A stretch of 64,000 nt of DNA from Candidatus Altimarinota bacterium (GTDB taxonomy: Bacteria > Patescibacteriota > Gracilibacteria > BD1-5 > UBA2023), in contig JAQTON010000004.1 of NCBI GenBank assembly GCA_028713325.1, positions 1-64,000 of the forward strand, read 5' to 3'. Each line of letters opens with the position of its first letter. Position 1 is the stretch's first letter. Position numbers and translations under genes: made by a program. Below the pieces are notes generated by a model. It made no database searches, was not told where the DNA came from, and saw only the letters and a program-made list of their open reading frames with translations. Positions 50,491-61,300 of this stretch are shown here, piece by piece.

Positions 50491-51274
50491 ACCAACAGTC
50501 TCCATCATACTCCCGGTGTATAATACTGCCGAGTATTTGAAAGAATGTATTGAGAGTATCCTCAGTCAGACGTATATTGATTTTGAGCTTATCATCATCG
50601 ATGATGCATCGAGTGATGCAAGCTCGACGATTATCGAGCACTATGCGATGCTCGATTTGAGAATCCGATTCCTTCGCAATGAAGTAAATTGAGGGATTGG
50701 ATTTACTCGAAATAGGGGATTGGAAGTAGCGCGAGGAACATATATCGCCAACTTCGATAGCGACGACATCGCCTTTCCGAAATGGATTGAAACTCAGATT
50801 TTATTTTTGGAAAACAATCCGACTGTCGATATCGTTGGAGCGAATTTTATCTTTATCGATAAAAGCGGGAAAATACTTCTTCAAAAAAATAATTTTCCTG
50901 AATATGACAGGGATATCAAGAAAATTATTCCACTCGTTTGTCCGATAGCGAACAATACGGTAGTTATCCGCAAAAAATGTTTCGATGAAATGGGAGGATA
51001 TCGACCGTCCGCACATATCGCTGAAGATTATGATCTCTGGATGCGATTTCGCGAAAAATACGTATTTTACAATATGCAGAAATGTCTCGTGTATTACCGC
51101 GTCCACGGACAAAACAGCATCATGCGAGAACGAGACAGAATAGTGAGAGAAACGCTCGCGGATTTTCGAAATAAAGCCAAAAATCTGTACCCGCCTTCTT
51201 TTATAATTTTGAGATTTGTCATTCTTTCATTCGTATCATACGGGATAGTGTTTATTCGAATTAAATTCCGATAA
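50471..51274 (+). CDS. Glycosyltransferase family 2 (GT-A)
   Basis: The protein has 267 residues from ATG 50471. VSIILPVYNTAEYLKECIES and FELIIIDDASSD open the GT-A fold, the metal-binding DxD is NFDSDD, and EDYDLWMRF supplies the catalytic-loop ED. The Gly in NGGIGFTRNRGL is TGA. A C-terminal hydrophobic stretch (FIILRFVILSFVSYGIVFI) probably holds it at the membrane. It overlaps the GT4 gene upstream and is followed after 1 bp by a DedA gene, forming a surface-polysaccharide operon. Confidence 0.88.
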
Positions 51275-51275
51275 T

Positions 51276-51791
51276 ATGGACCTCATTAAAGCATTTTTTG
51301 AAACTCATCCCCAACTTATCTACTCAAGCATCTCCGGAGGAATGTTTCTTTCTGCCCTTTTTCCGGTATCGTTCATTTTCTACGGGGATTATATTTTCAT
51401 TCCTGCAGCTATTTTGTCCCAGAGCGGATTTATCGACATTCGATTCGTTTACTTTGCGACGATTCTCGGAGTGTATGTGGGTGATTTGGTGAGTTTTTTT
51501 CTCGGACATTCGCTGGAGCGAACCATTTTTACACCCGATGCAAAGTACCTCAATACCCACCTCCTTCAAAAAGGGGAACGATTTTTCGAAAAATACGGAA
51601 AATTTGCCATCCTTTTTTCTAAGGGGCTTCCGGTCGCACCGGGAATTACTCCATTTCTTGCCGGGATTAATAGAATGAATCGATGAATGTTTCTCGCGTA
51701 TGATTTGATTGCCACCATCGTGATTTTTGCTATTATCTATGGGACACTCTACGGAGGAATTGGGGCGGTTCGAATATTTTTTGGATGGTAA
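51276..51791 (+). CDS. DedA family membrane protein, short
   Basis: The protein has 171 residues; one TGA-Gly (NRMNRG) joins the last helix. The domain shows FIFYGDYIFIPAAILSQSG, GVYVGDLVSFFLGHSLE, and KFAILFSKGLPVAPGITPFLAGI with the conserved basic and Pro residues. It lies 1 bp after the GT2 gene, so a role in moving a lipid-linked intermediate for that pathway is plausible. It is shorter than the other two DedA proteins. Confidence 0.82.
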
Positions 51792-51875
51792 AACATCATA
51801 TTATTTGAAATTTGCTTATTTATACCCTTTATGATATTATATAAGCTATAAAAACCTTCTTATTGAGATATTATT

Positions 51876-53021
51876 ATGGATAAATTAGAAAATGCAGACA
51901 TCCTCAATCCGATTAATGTTCGTAATTTTTCTCATGAAATCAAAAATTGGATTAAATATCGAGTAGGTCTCTATCTCAAAAAAAACAATTCTTCTGAAAT
52001 AACCTCCTATATGAAGGACGAAGAAAATAGATTGCGGGAAAGGGTGCAAATATGAAATGACATACGAATTGTCGCAGATAGTCATGAAGATTATGAAAAA
52101 ATATTACAAGAACTTGCACTCGATTCAAATAAGAAAAAACTCATTATAGGGTGATGAGCCATGTATGGAGTAACTTCCTATCTCATCGCCAAAAATATGA
52201 TTGAATCCTGAGTAGATTTCAATTATTTTGTCTGATCTAGTTCGGGAAGTATCGTAGCATGATTGCTTGCAACGGATAATCTAAGTGAGGAAAATATAGA
52301 GTATTTTTTGAAAGGAATACCTGAAAAAGTAGAACCTTCAAAGTTATGAAATATCTTGTTGATAAAGCTCCTTCCATTCTTTGTTGATATGATGGAGCAT
52401 TGACAGACGCTCACTATTCAAGAAAAGAAATTGCTCGTCACAGTTTTTATGGAAAATATGAGCATTATAAAACTCTTTAAAAAAGGAGAAGTAGATGAGA
52501 AGGAGATAGAGATGAACATTAAGTGATTGACCGGTAGGGATATAAGAGTGAAAAAACAGAGTTTTGTGGATATAAACAAAAATTATGGCAAGCAATTATC
52601 AATCAATGTCACAACGCTTGCAAGACGAAGAAAAGAAGGCATTATGAAAAAAATAGTTATTCCAAGACCTGAAACATTGGAATTGAGATGATGATACCCT
52701 GTGATAGATGCTATTTTACACTCTTGTGGAGCTTCTTGATTATTTAATACAAAGAAGATAAAGAAACTTAATCTTATCACTTTTGATGCTATGTTTAACG
52801 GAGGACAATACTCGAACAAATTCCAATCCAAGGATAGTATGTATACGAATATTCTCATTCATACGGACTGGTTTTTTGGTATTATGCGATTATTATTGCC
52901 TGGATACTGAGAGAATAACTATGTTATCGCCCCGAGATTATTTTGAACGGATTGTTATAATCACTCTGAAAAGTCTATTGTACAACTGACTCAGATTGCC
53001 AGAGATATGATAAACAAATAA
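51876..53021 (+). CDS. Patatin-like phospholipase, UGA-rich
   Basis: The protein has 381 residues from ATG 51876 to TAA 53019-53021, with about 14 UGA-Gly codons. The oxyanion motif KLIIGGGAMYGVTSYLI includes a tandem TGATGA, and the nucleophile elbow is YFVGSSSGSIVAGLLAT (G-x-S-x-G, first Gly UGA). The catalytic Asp is probably in LITFDAMFNGGQYS, replacing the usual D-G. An N-terminal helical region of about 90 residues is extra. Patatins hydrolyse acyl lipids. Read with the standard code no piece of this gene exceeds about 60 residues, so normal gene finders would miss it. Confidence 0.85.
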
Positions 53022-53078
53022 TTTTTTAAAAGAGATAAAAAAGAAATTATATTTTAATATTTGTTCTTCATTTCAAAT

Positions 53079-53516
53079 ATGTTCTCTCCTATAAAATCTC
53101 AAATATCGCTCCCGTTCGACGATGGCATCGTCCCGAGAAAAGAGCGTATTTTGGAGAGTGATATATTCGTAGATAGGGGGTCTAAATACGGATACGGCTT
53201 TACACAAGTACAATGAAAGGAAGATATAAAAACATTTTTGAAATACATTCGCTCCACGAAGTCTTTCGACACCGCCGATCATTGCAGCTATGCCTTTCGG
53301 ATTCTGTCTAGCGAGGGAATTCTCGTGGAAGGGAAGTGAGATGACGGAGAAACTGGAGCGGGACAGTGTATTCTTCGGGAGCTCAAGAGAAGAAATATCG
53401 AGCAGGTGATTCTCGTTGTCTCTCGACATTTCGGAGGAGTTTATCTTCAAACGGATAGATATAAAAATGTCGTGAATGTTGCAAAAATGGGGATAGAGCG
53501 AATTATCAACAAATAA
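53079..53516 (+). CDS. YigZ/IMPACT-family (UPF0029) protein
   Basis: The protein has 145 residues with two UGA-Gly codons, one inside the family signature (EGKGDDGETGAG, normally DDGEPSGTAG). Other landmarks are KYIRSTKSFDTADHCSYAFRI, LRELKRRNIEQVILVVSRHFGG and VYLQTD. The usual C-terminal ferredoxin-like domain is missing, and the GG-L-G loop is altered, so this is a short variant. The family is linked to translation control in eukaryotes; bacterial function is unknown. It is 57 bp after the patatin gene. Confidence 0.78.
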
Positions 53517-53602
53517 TTTGTATTTTCGACATATTTCCATATAATACCTTCTCAAATTCCCTATATATATCCTTGCGGTGATATATGCCTTCCTTTTCGT
53601 AG

Positions 53603-53782
53603 TTAGTTGATAGCTTTGTACTCTTCACTCGTGAGTCGTATAAGCTGTTCATTAGTTTTCAATATTTTTCGTATTTCTTGTTGGAATCGACCTTTTTTCT
53701 GTTGCCGAAAATAAAGAGTCATCCTTCAGTGATAGTAATTAATTTGAATTTCAAAAAGACTCTCTTGCAGGGGTTTTCACAA
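53603..53782 (-). CDS. Possible small protein
   Basis: The frame is open from about 53800 to TAA 53603-53605 with TGA read as Gly twice. TTG 53782 gives 59 residues, ATG 53722 gives 39. The sequence is basic (FRQQKKGRFQQEIRKILK, then LTSEEYKAIN) and looks like the end of a helical DNA-binding protein. No family match and no promoter are apparent. The rest of the 314-bp gap between the YigZ-like gene and rnj shows nothing else I can support. Confidence 0.25.
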
Positions 53783-53830
53783 AAATAAGCAAGAACATGC
53801 TTTTATCTCGTTATTTTTTAATCAAAATTT

Positions 53831-55834
53831 ATGCCACACACACATACTCCACAAGACGGAGATCACAATAATATATCAAGAGAAGGAATTCCTGCCTCAC
53901 AGGGAGAACGTCCCGTTTCACACTTCGATAAACGAAGAGAACAAGGACACTCGTGACACGGAAAGAGTCATACTTCCGAACATCATAAGCCTCATCATTC
54001 CGGTCATTCTGCCTCTCCGAAGAAATTTTTCGGTTCCATGCACCAAAATCAGAGTGACGAGAAACTCCTTCCCGGTTCGAGTTACCTTTTTCCTATAAAC
54101 AAGAGAAATAAGAAAGCGTTCCCGTTTTCCACACCAAAACAAGCGATTCGCAAAAAAGCGAATATTATCGAACTTCGACCGAAACCGATTGAAAAAGATA
54201 CGCTTCGCATCATTCCATTCGGAGGACTGGAGCAGGTGGGTCTCAATTGTATGGGATTTGAATACGGAAACGAGATTATCATCGTCGATATGGGACTTCA
54301 ATTCCCCGATCAGTACCAACACGGAGTTTCTTCGAGTATCCCGGATCTCTCCTATGTTCACAACAAGAAAATCGTAGCGGTGCTCATTACTCACGGGCAC
54401 ATCGATCATATCGGAGCCATCCCGTTTATCATGCGTCAGATCGGGAAGAATGTTCCACTCTATGCCACTCCCATGGCGTACGAGCTCATAAAGATGAAGC
54501 AATCGGAAATCGATTATCAGCTGACCAATATTCAAGAGTATCACCGGAATAAATCGGTAGTGCTCAGTAATAATTTTACTGTTACTCCCTTTACGGTGGA
54601 TCATTCTATTCCTGACAGTGTCGGACTCTGTATCGACACTCCCGTGGGACGATTCATCCATACCGGAGACTGGAAATTCGACAAAACCCCTCTTCCGCAC
54701 CGTCCCTCTACGGACTACGAACTTTTGCAGAATTTTGGAGACAGAGGAGTGCGAGCTCTCTTGTCGGACAGTACCAATGCACATCTTGCCGGTTCCTCCA
54801 TTTCCGAGTCGGAAGTAGTCGGATCTATCGACGAGATATTCGTGGGTGCCAAAGCACGTATCATTACCGCAACATTCTCTTCTATTATCGATCGTATCAT
54901 CCTCATCATCGCGACGAGCGAGAAATTCAACCGAAAGGTCGTCCTTCTCGGACGCGGGATGAACAATTATATGGACATCGCTCTCAAACTCGGATACGCC
55001 CGCCCACAACCGGGAACGCTCATCACCATGGCGGAAGCCGATAAACTTCCGGACGACCAAGTGACTATCTGTTGTACCGGAGCACAAGGAGAGCGTTATG
55101 CCGCTCTCATGCGTATCGCAACGGGAGAATCATACGATACGACTTTGAAACCGACGGATACCGTCGTATTCAGTTCCTCGGTAATTCCCGGAAACGAACG
55201 ATCCGTTCAGGGGCTTTTCGACATCATCATGGCTCAGGGGCCTCGAATATGTCAGTACAAGGAATCCCGTATCCACGCCGGAGGACATGCTCAGGCAGAG
55301 GATACCAAGAAGATGATTTCTCTCATTCGCCCGGAAGTCTATGTTCCGATTTACGGGTTCCCTTTCATGCTCCATGGAAATGCACAGAATGCCTACGAGC
55401 TTGGATATGATGAAAATCATGTCCTCATCGGAAAAAACGGTCAGATTTTCGAATTCACCAAAGATTCTTTCAAACTGACTCATATGTACGCTCCGCACCG
55501 ACTCGTGACCGTGGACGGAAATATGATTGGATACAGCAAAGAGGATGTACTTCACGACCGATTCCAACTCTCCACGGGAGGTGCTATGGTCGTAAGTATC
55601 GCGAAGAAGTGAGGAGAATATCTCTATCAGTTCGACAATGTCGGACTTCCGAAGATGTCAGAGTTTCCTCATCTCGAGAAACGTCTTATTCAACTCCTCG
55701 ATACCATTCTCCAAGGAGACATCACGAAGTTTCGCGACGTGGAAGCGCTCAAGAAACATATCGCCAAGAAAATCGGAGATACGGTATTTGACGAGATTGC
55801 GAAGGAGCCATTAGTAATGGTACTCGCGCATTAA
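53831..55834 (+). CDS. rnj: Ribonuclease J
   Basis: The protein has 667 residues. About 90 N-terminal residues are His/Ser-rich (HSGHGKSHTSEHHKPHHSG) and absent from typical RNase J. The metallo-beta-lactamase core follows with THGHIDHIGAIP (HxHxDH), FTVDHSIPDSVG, IHTGDWKFD and SDSTNA. The beta-CASP part has VVLLGRGMNNYMDIA, CTGAQGER, FSSSVIPGNE and HAGGHAQAED. After a TGA-Gly (AKKGGEYLY) comes a short C-terminal region without the usual RGFVY signature, which is found instead in the protein at 16859. RNase J is a 5'-3' exo- and endoribonuclease central to mRNA decay. Confidence 0.93.
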
Positions 55835-55837
55835 AAA

Positions 55838-55955
55838 GAACCTCTGAAAAACTCGTCTTTCGAGTTTAAATCTCCGCGTTCTCACTCTCCGTACATGAGT
55901 ACGGTTCGTTCAAATGCTCGATTTGCGCTCGAATTACTTCGTTTTTGAGAGGTTC
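55838..55955 (+). repeat. Intergenic inverted repeat, family A copy 4
   Basis: Arms GAACCTCTGAAAAAC and GTTTTTGAGAGGTTC are perfect apart from one base. The core contains CTCCGTACATGAGTACGG and CTCGAATTACTTC. It follows rnj and could act as its terminator or stabiliser. Confidence 0.85.
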
Positions 55956-55984
55956 CAGAATACGGTATAAATGGTTCTATCTCT

Positions 55985-56015
55985 AAAAACACCCCGAAAT
56001 TCGGGGTGTTTTTTT
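55985..56015. terminator. Bidirectional intrinsic terminator
   Basis: AAAAACACCCCGAA/TTCGGGGTGTTTTT is a perfect stem with T-runs both ways. It lies between rnj and the convergent DUF167 gene, overlapping the latter's stop. Confidence 0.9.
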
Positions 56016-56268
56016 ATCCAATTCGCACTAACTTTACTGTGTCCGTCGCTCAGGCGATGATCTCAATAGTACTCTTTCTAATTCATAACACTTCCGCGAG
56101 AAATCGTATGAGTTCCTCATTCGCCTTTCCTTTTTCCGGAACTGCCTTGATACGGATTTTTATCGTACCGTCATCGAGGGTACTCAAGTATTCGGTCTTC
56201 GGTTGCTTGGTGGTGACTTTTATCCGAAGATAGGTTTTTTCATTGGAATTCAGAAGAGGGGGAAACAT
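56014..56268 (-). CDS. DUF167 (YggU-like) protein
   Basis: The protein has 84 residues with two TGA-Gly codons. The family layout is clear: YLRIKVTTKQPKTEYLS, IRIKAVPEKGKANEELIRFLAEVLG, and IEIIAGATDTVKLVRI. YggU-type proteins form a small alpha/beta fold of unknown role. It follows der by 17 bp on the same strand, so the two are probably co-transcribed. Confidence 0.88.
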
Positions 56269-56285
56269 GGGACAGGAATTATATT

Positions 56286-57953
56286 TTATTCTCCATCATC
56301 TTCTTCTCTCTCTTCTTTTTGTTCACCTTTTTTCGCTTTTCTTTCGAGTTGTTCTCGATTCTTCGCTTTTTCTTCGTGATGTCTCTCCGCATCGTCCTTG
56401 AGTCGCTCGTCCTTGAGTCCTCCTCATTTCTTGAAGATACTTTCACGACCCTTGAGTTCGAGAATGATGGGCGTTCCGGCAAACCCAAAAAATTCTCGTA
56501 TTCGGTTCTCGATATAACGGCGGTAGGAGAAATGGAAATGACTTTCATTATTCACCGATATCATAAACTTCGGAGGATTGATATCTACCTGAGAACCGTA
56601 GTAGATTTTCGGTTTGTGAGCCTTTCTGTTTCAGGTCGGTGCATGTTGATAGGTAATCTGTGAGAGGAAGTCGTTGAATACTCCTGTTTTCACACGCTTG
56701 TTTCGCTCGTCTCGAATCTTGAAGGCGATATCGAGAATAGTATCGACTCGTTTCCCGTCAACTGCCGAAGTAAATACAGGAGTCACATAGGAGATGAAAT
56801 CAAACTCATGATTGATATATTCGATATATCGATTCATAATAGTGGACCCAGAATATCGCTCATCCGTTGTGGACATCTCGGGAGCACGATTGTGTGCCTT
56901 GAGGGGAGTTTCTGGAAGGGGAGGAAGTTTATTTCCTCGTCCTTTCGCTTTCGCTATCTTTTCTGTCTCGGATTTTGCCTTGTCTGCCTGACGTTGAGCT
57001 TCTCTCTCCTCGAGAGTTTGAACGGTTGGACGAGCGAGAATTTTATCCCACTTGTTGCAGACGAGGATGATACCCTTCTTCTCTTCGAGGGCTCGCTCTA
57101 CCACGTGCTTGTCCTGAGAAGTGATTCCCTCATCGGCATCGATAACGATGGCAACGAGATCTGCACGAGTAATGGATCGCTCCGAACGCATAACACTCCA
57201 CTGTTCGAGATTGGCACTTCCAATCTTTCCGGAACGTCTGATACCCGCTGTATCTATGAGGACGATTTTTTCTCCGTTCCATTCCACGATGGAATCGATA
57301 CTGTCGCGAGTGGTTCCCGGCATATCCCGTACCATCGCACGATTCGTTCCGGTTATAGCATTGATAAGGCTTGATTTTCCGACGTTGGGACGTCCGATAA
57401 TGGCGAGTTTCAGCATCCCGTCGTCATATTCCGTCTCTTCATAATCGAGTCCATTTTCCTTGAGGTTATGAACCATCGCAAGTTTGAGTATATCGAGTCC
57501 TCGATCATGGGCGGTACTCGTGATAACGAAATCGTCGAAACCGAGAGCAGCAAGAGCATAGGCTTCGTTCATCCGTTCGATATTATCCGCTTTGTTGGCG
57601 ACGACGATAACCTTCTTCCCGGATTTTCTCAGGAGCTTGGCGATCTCTTCGTCGAGTGCGGTAAGTTTATCATACTCCAAAACGAAAAGAATCAGGTCGG
57701 AACGGGAGATAGATTCCTGAACGCGACTTCGTATATCGGAAAGGATTTCATCGTCACTTCCGATAGTGAGACCTCCAGAATCGGCAAGTATGTAGGAGAT
57801 GTGATTTTCCGGATCATGCATCTGATATTCGACGATATCTCGAGTAGTATTTTCGATATCTGAAACGATGGCGATTTTGTGACCGGAAAGAACATTAAAA
57901 AGACTCGATTTCCCGACATTAGGACGTCCAACAATAGTGATTCGTGCAATCAT
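56286..57953 (-). CDS. der: Ribosome biogenesis GTPase Der (EngA)
   Basis: The protein has 555 residues from ATG 57953; typical Der has about 440-490. Two G domains are present: GRPNVGKSSLFNVLSG, ADSGGLT and VANKAD in the first; GRPNVGKSSLINAITG, DTAGIRRSGK and CNKWD in the second. An unusual basic, Pro-rich insertion (about 60 residues, KAKGRGNKLPPLPETP) follows the second NKxD. The KH-like domain ends in PKFMISVNNESHFHFSYRRYIENRIR, and a charged tail of about 55 residues (DERLKDDAERHHEEKAK) is extra. UGA-Gly occurs at 56631 and near the tail. Der matures the large ribosomal subunit. Confidence 0.94.
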
Positions 57954-57971
57954 AAAACATAAAAAGGTTAC

Positions 57972-58050
57972 TGTCATCCTCGCGAAGTCGGACTCTAAAG
58001 GACTGTCTTCGCGAGATACTTTGTAGATTCCCACCTTCGCGGGAATGACA
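57972..58050. repeat. Intergenic inverted repeat, family C copy 4
   Basis: TGTCATCCTCGCGAAG and CCTTCGCGGGAATGACA pair, with an inner AGTC.../...GACT hairpin and a further CTTCGCGAG. It lies upstream of der. Confidence 0.75.
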
Positions 58051-58146
58051 TTTCTAATAAAATCATATAAAAAATGCTATATGATTAGCATTTTTAAATT
58101 ATATGTTGGCGAGTATAGCGAAAATACTTGAAAAAGCAAAAAGAAT

Positions 58147-58731
58147 CTATTTCTGTTGAGCAAGACGGAAAATTTTGGTATTGAGATTTTCTTGGATATA
58201 AGAAAAGACGGAGGAGAGAATTTTTTTTCTGTTCTCAGAGATATTCCGAGAGTTGATTATTTGAATTTTTGTACTGATGTCGCCTCGTATTTTCTCGAGA
58301 AGTTTTGATTGAGCTGCCGGATTATTATTTGTTACGCGTTCAAGACTTATGTTCAAATTAGCGAGTATCTTATCGATTTTGATTTTATATGATTCGATCA
58401 AAAAGGTATTGATATCATTGATAGTTTTTTCTTTATCCTTTTTTTGTTCTTCTGTTTCTTGTTCTACCATAGAAGCTTCATCTCTTGTTTCTTGTTGTGA
58501 AATGGAAGATTTTTTATCATTGATTTCGTCTTTTTCTGTAGAACTATTATTCGTTACTCCGCTTGCAGTTGCTGATCCGGTATTGTTACTAAGAGCAAGG
58601 GAAATGCTTTCATTCGACACCGTCTCCATGGAGATATCCTCGGTTTCAGAAGTTATTTTTGACGTGGCAAAAACGTCCACGGTAAAACAGAAGGAGAGGA
58701 CTATAACAACGAACTTAAGGAGAATATGCAC
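58147..58731 (-). CDS. Secreted hypothetical protein
   Basis: The protein has 194 residues. A signal peptide (LLKFVVIVLSFCFTVDVFA) is followed by a Ser/Thr/Glu-rich low-complexity stretch and a mainly helical C-terminal half (YKIKIDKILANLNISLERV, then ILSSVFSYIQENLNTKIF). No UGA codon and no family are seen. It is downstream of the histidine-kinase gene on the same strand after about 95 bp. It may be an external factor linked to that system, by position only. Confidence 0.6.
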   Translation of the reverse strand: MHILLKFVVIVLSFCFTVDVFATSKITSETEDISMETVSNESISLALSNNTGSATASGVTNNSSTEKDEINDKKSSISQQETRDEASMVEQETEEQKKDKEKTINDINTFLIESYKIKIDKILANLNISLERVTNNNPAAQSKLLEKIRGDISTKIQIINSRNISENRKKILSSVFSYIQENLNTKIFRLAQQK

Positions 58732-58825
58732 GAGGCAGATATGTAATGAATTAAATTATGATTTTCAATATACTCTCTTTTACGAAAAAACAAAATCGTC
58801 AAGGTGAATAATTCGTGAAGAGCTT

Positions 58826-60166
58826 TTATTTTACAAAACTCATTTTGATGCAGAATCCTTTTCCCGTGTCACTCTCGAGAAGAAGGGTTCCTTTGTGAAG
58901 CGAGATTATTTTCTCTATTATAGAGAGGCCTATTCCAATTCCGTGGTCGTTTGAGGCACTTCGAGACTTGTCTACTTGATAAAATTTCTCTCGAATAAAG
59001 GCAACTTCTTTTTTGGGAACTCCATTTCCATCGTCTCGGAAAGTGATGAATATTTTCCCGTTTCTCTCGCTGCTTTTTATCGTCAAAATCTTTTCTGTCC
59101 CCGCATATTTTATAAAATTTGAGAAAATATTATGCAAGAGTTGGATAAATTTACTTTCGTCAAAATTAAGAATAAGAGGAGATTTGTTTTCCGGAATAAT
59201 GATCTGCTGTTTTTGTTTCGTGAGAAGAGGGATGTATTCTTCCCGCAAATGCCCGATAAGTTTCGTGAAATCAATAGAGGTGATTTTTAATGCTTCCCTG
59301 TCGGTTTGCTCGAGTTTTTCGTACTCCATAATGGAACTCGTAATTTCTATCAAACGGTTGATTTCTTTGTGAAGCAGAGCATAATTTTTCGGAGTACTTT
59401 CTATGATACCGTCATCCATTCCTTCCAGATAACATTTGATGGCGGTGATGGGGGTTTTTATCTCATGACTCAAATCCGAGAGGAGATCGGAACGGATTTT
59501 TTGCTGATGGCTTAGATTTTTATTGAGTGCATTGATGGTACTGACAAGTGCTCAAAATTCATCCTTTTTCTTGTACTCAATCTGCCTGTATCCTTTTCGT
59601 GAGATGATATCGGAAAGATTTTCTACGATGGACTGAATGGGACGAAAAGAAAGGCGTATCCAAAGCCAAGAGACGATCAAAACAAGAACAATCACCAGAA
59701 TATTTATAAAAAACATTGCCCGAATGGTTTTCAGGAGAAATTGCCCTTCCGGCGTCGTGTTATGAAGAAATGAAAAATTGAAGATTCCGGAAAAAAAAGA
59801 ATCGAGAGCCTTGACGAAAAGCACCTGTTCGATGGAGTTTTCCGGAATTCCTATTTTTTGGAGGGAATCTATAATCGATGGTGCATACGTTCTCGGATTG
59901 TCGGAGAAATGTTCCAAAGAAGCGGATATTCCCGAAAGATCCGCGAGGATTTTTTTATACTCTTCCAGCGTCGCATCGTCAAGATTTTTGGTTTTTGTAA
60001 AGGCGGAGATGAGATCAAAATTGATATCGGGAACCTCCTGTTTTATACTCGTCAAATACTCCGAAAAATACTCCGTTGCGAAGTATTTCAGTGCAAAAAT
60101 ATTTACCCCGATCGTCATGACGAGAACGAGGAATATATAAATAAGGAATTTCTGAGAAAATTTCAT
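58826..60166 (-). CDS. Sensor histidine kinase
   Basis: The protein has 446 residues, with one TGA-Gly (KDEFGALVS) in the HAMP-like linker. Two helices (FLIYIFLVLVMTIGVNIFAL near residue 10 and INILVIVLVLIVSWLWI near 160) bracket an external sensor of about 130 residues. The phospho-acceptor His is in SDLSHEIKTPITAI. ATP-binding boxes N (NIFSNFIKYAG), G1 (FRDDGNGVPKK) and G2 (GIGIGLSII) are intact. It partners the response regulator encoded 7 bp upstream. The signal is unknown. Confidence 0.92.
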
Positions 60167-60173
60167 GGAAAAT

Positions 60174-60863
60174 CTATAAAGAGGTTTTTATTATCCTGTA
60201 TCCGATTCCTCGTACCGTCTCTATCATGGCGGCATCTCCGATTTTTCTGCGAAGATTCTTCATATGCGTATCGATGGTACGATCGTAGAGGTAGTGGTCA
60301 TATCCGATAATCTCTTTCATGAGCGTTTCCCGTTCCACGATATGATCTCGATGTTCTATGAGATAGGCGAGAATCAAAAATTCCGTTTTCGTCATTTTCA
60401 CGACCGTATCGGAAATTTTCACGATATATTCTTCCATATCGAGAGTGATTGTTTCAAAAGACAGGAATAATTCTTTTTTTTCTTGATTCGATTGTTTTCC
60501 AAGACGTTTCAGTATGGCACCTATGCGGGCAATGAGTTCTCGCGGGGAAAAAGGCTTCGATATGTAATCGTCGGCCCCGAGCTCGAGAGCTCTTACTTTG
60601 TCATCCTCATTATCACGTGCCGAGAGTATGATAATGGGAATGATGCTCAGTCCTCTCAACTCCTCGCACACAGAAAAGCCATCTTTTTTTGGGAGATTCA
60701 AATCAAGAATAATGAGGTCGAAATCTGTTCCGGAATCTTTAAATACCACTATAGCCTCCTCTCAATCATGAGCAATACTCATTTTTATGTCGCTTTTGGC
60801 AAGATAGAGCGAGAGAGATTTGACGATTCCAGGATCGTCTTCGACGAGAAGGATGTGGGTCAT
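60174..60863 (-). CDS. OmpR/PhoB-family response regulator
   Basis: The protein has 229 residues from ATG 60863 (MTHILLVEDDPGIVKS), with one UGA-Gly (AHDGEEA). The receiver has the acidic pair EDD, the phosphorylated Asp in IILDLNLPKKDG, and the Lys in ISKPFSPREL. The winged-helix output domain has LTKTEFLILAYLIEHRDHIV-like residues, RTIDTHMKNLRRKIGD and VRGIGYRI. It controls transcription once phosphorylated by the adjacent kinase. Targets are unknown; surface-protein genes flank the pair. Confidence 0.93.
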
Positions 60864-60873
60864 AGTGAGAATT

Positions 60874-61272
60874 TTATTGTTCGTTATCTCTTAGATAGTC
60901 AAATCATTGTCCATTTGGTCCTGTCGGTATCCCATTCATAGAATGCTGTACTTTTACGGGAAGTCAGTCTTCCAAAGCTTTGGAAACAGGGCTGGTATCT
61001 CTCAAATCCATATCCCAGAGATCCTTGGCTTCCATAGCTTTTTCGGTTTGTTGCCGTGTTTTAAATTTGAGCGTTGCTATCGATTCTGAAGCAAGACAAC
61101 GGAGATATACGAGAAACACTCCAGGAATAGCAAGGAAATTCTCGAAACCTGCCTGCATTTCTTCTATGACAGATCATTGTTTGTCTAAAATTTCTTCATT
61201 TTTCCGAGTAATTTTGACAAGAGGATTTGCTTCAAAACGATCGGAAACTTTCGAGAGGAAGTCAGGCTTCAT
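60874..61272 (-). CDS. Hypothetical protein
   Basis: The protein has 132 residues from ATG 61272, ending 11 bp before the response-regulator gene. It carries three UGA-Gly codons (DKQGSVIEE, ALEDGLPVK and GQGFDYL). It is mostly helical (NEEILDKQGSVIEEMQAGFEN, FKTRQQTEKAMEAKDLWDMD) with a Pro/Gly-rich end. No family is recognised. Close spacing suggests it is made together with the two-component proteins. Confidence 0.65.
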
Positions 61273-61300
61273 ATTTTTAAAGATAAATAATTAAAAGCTT

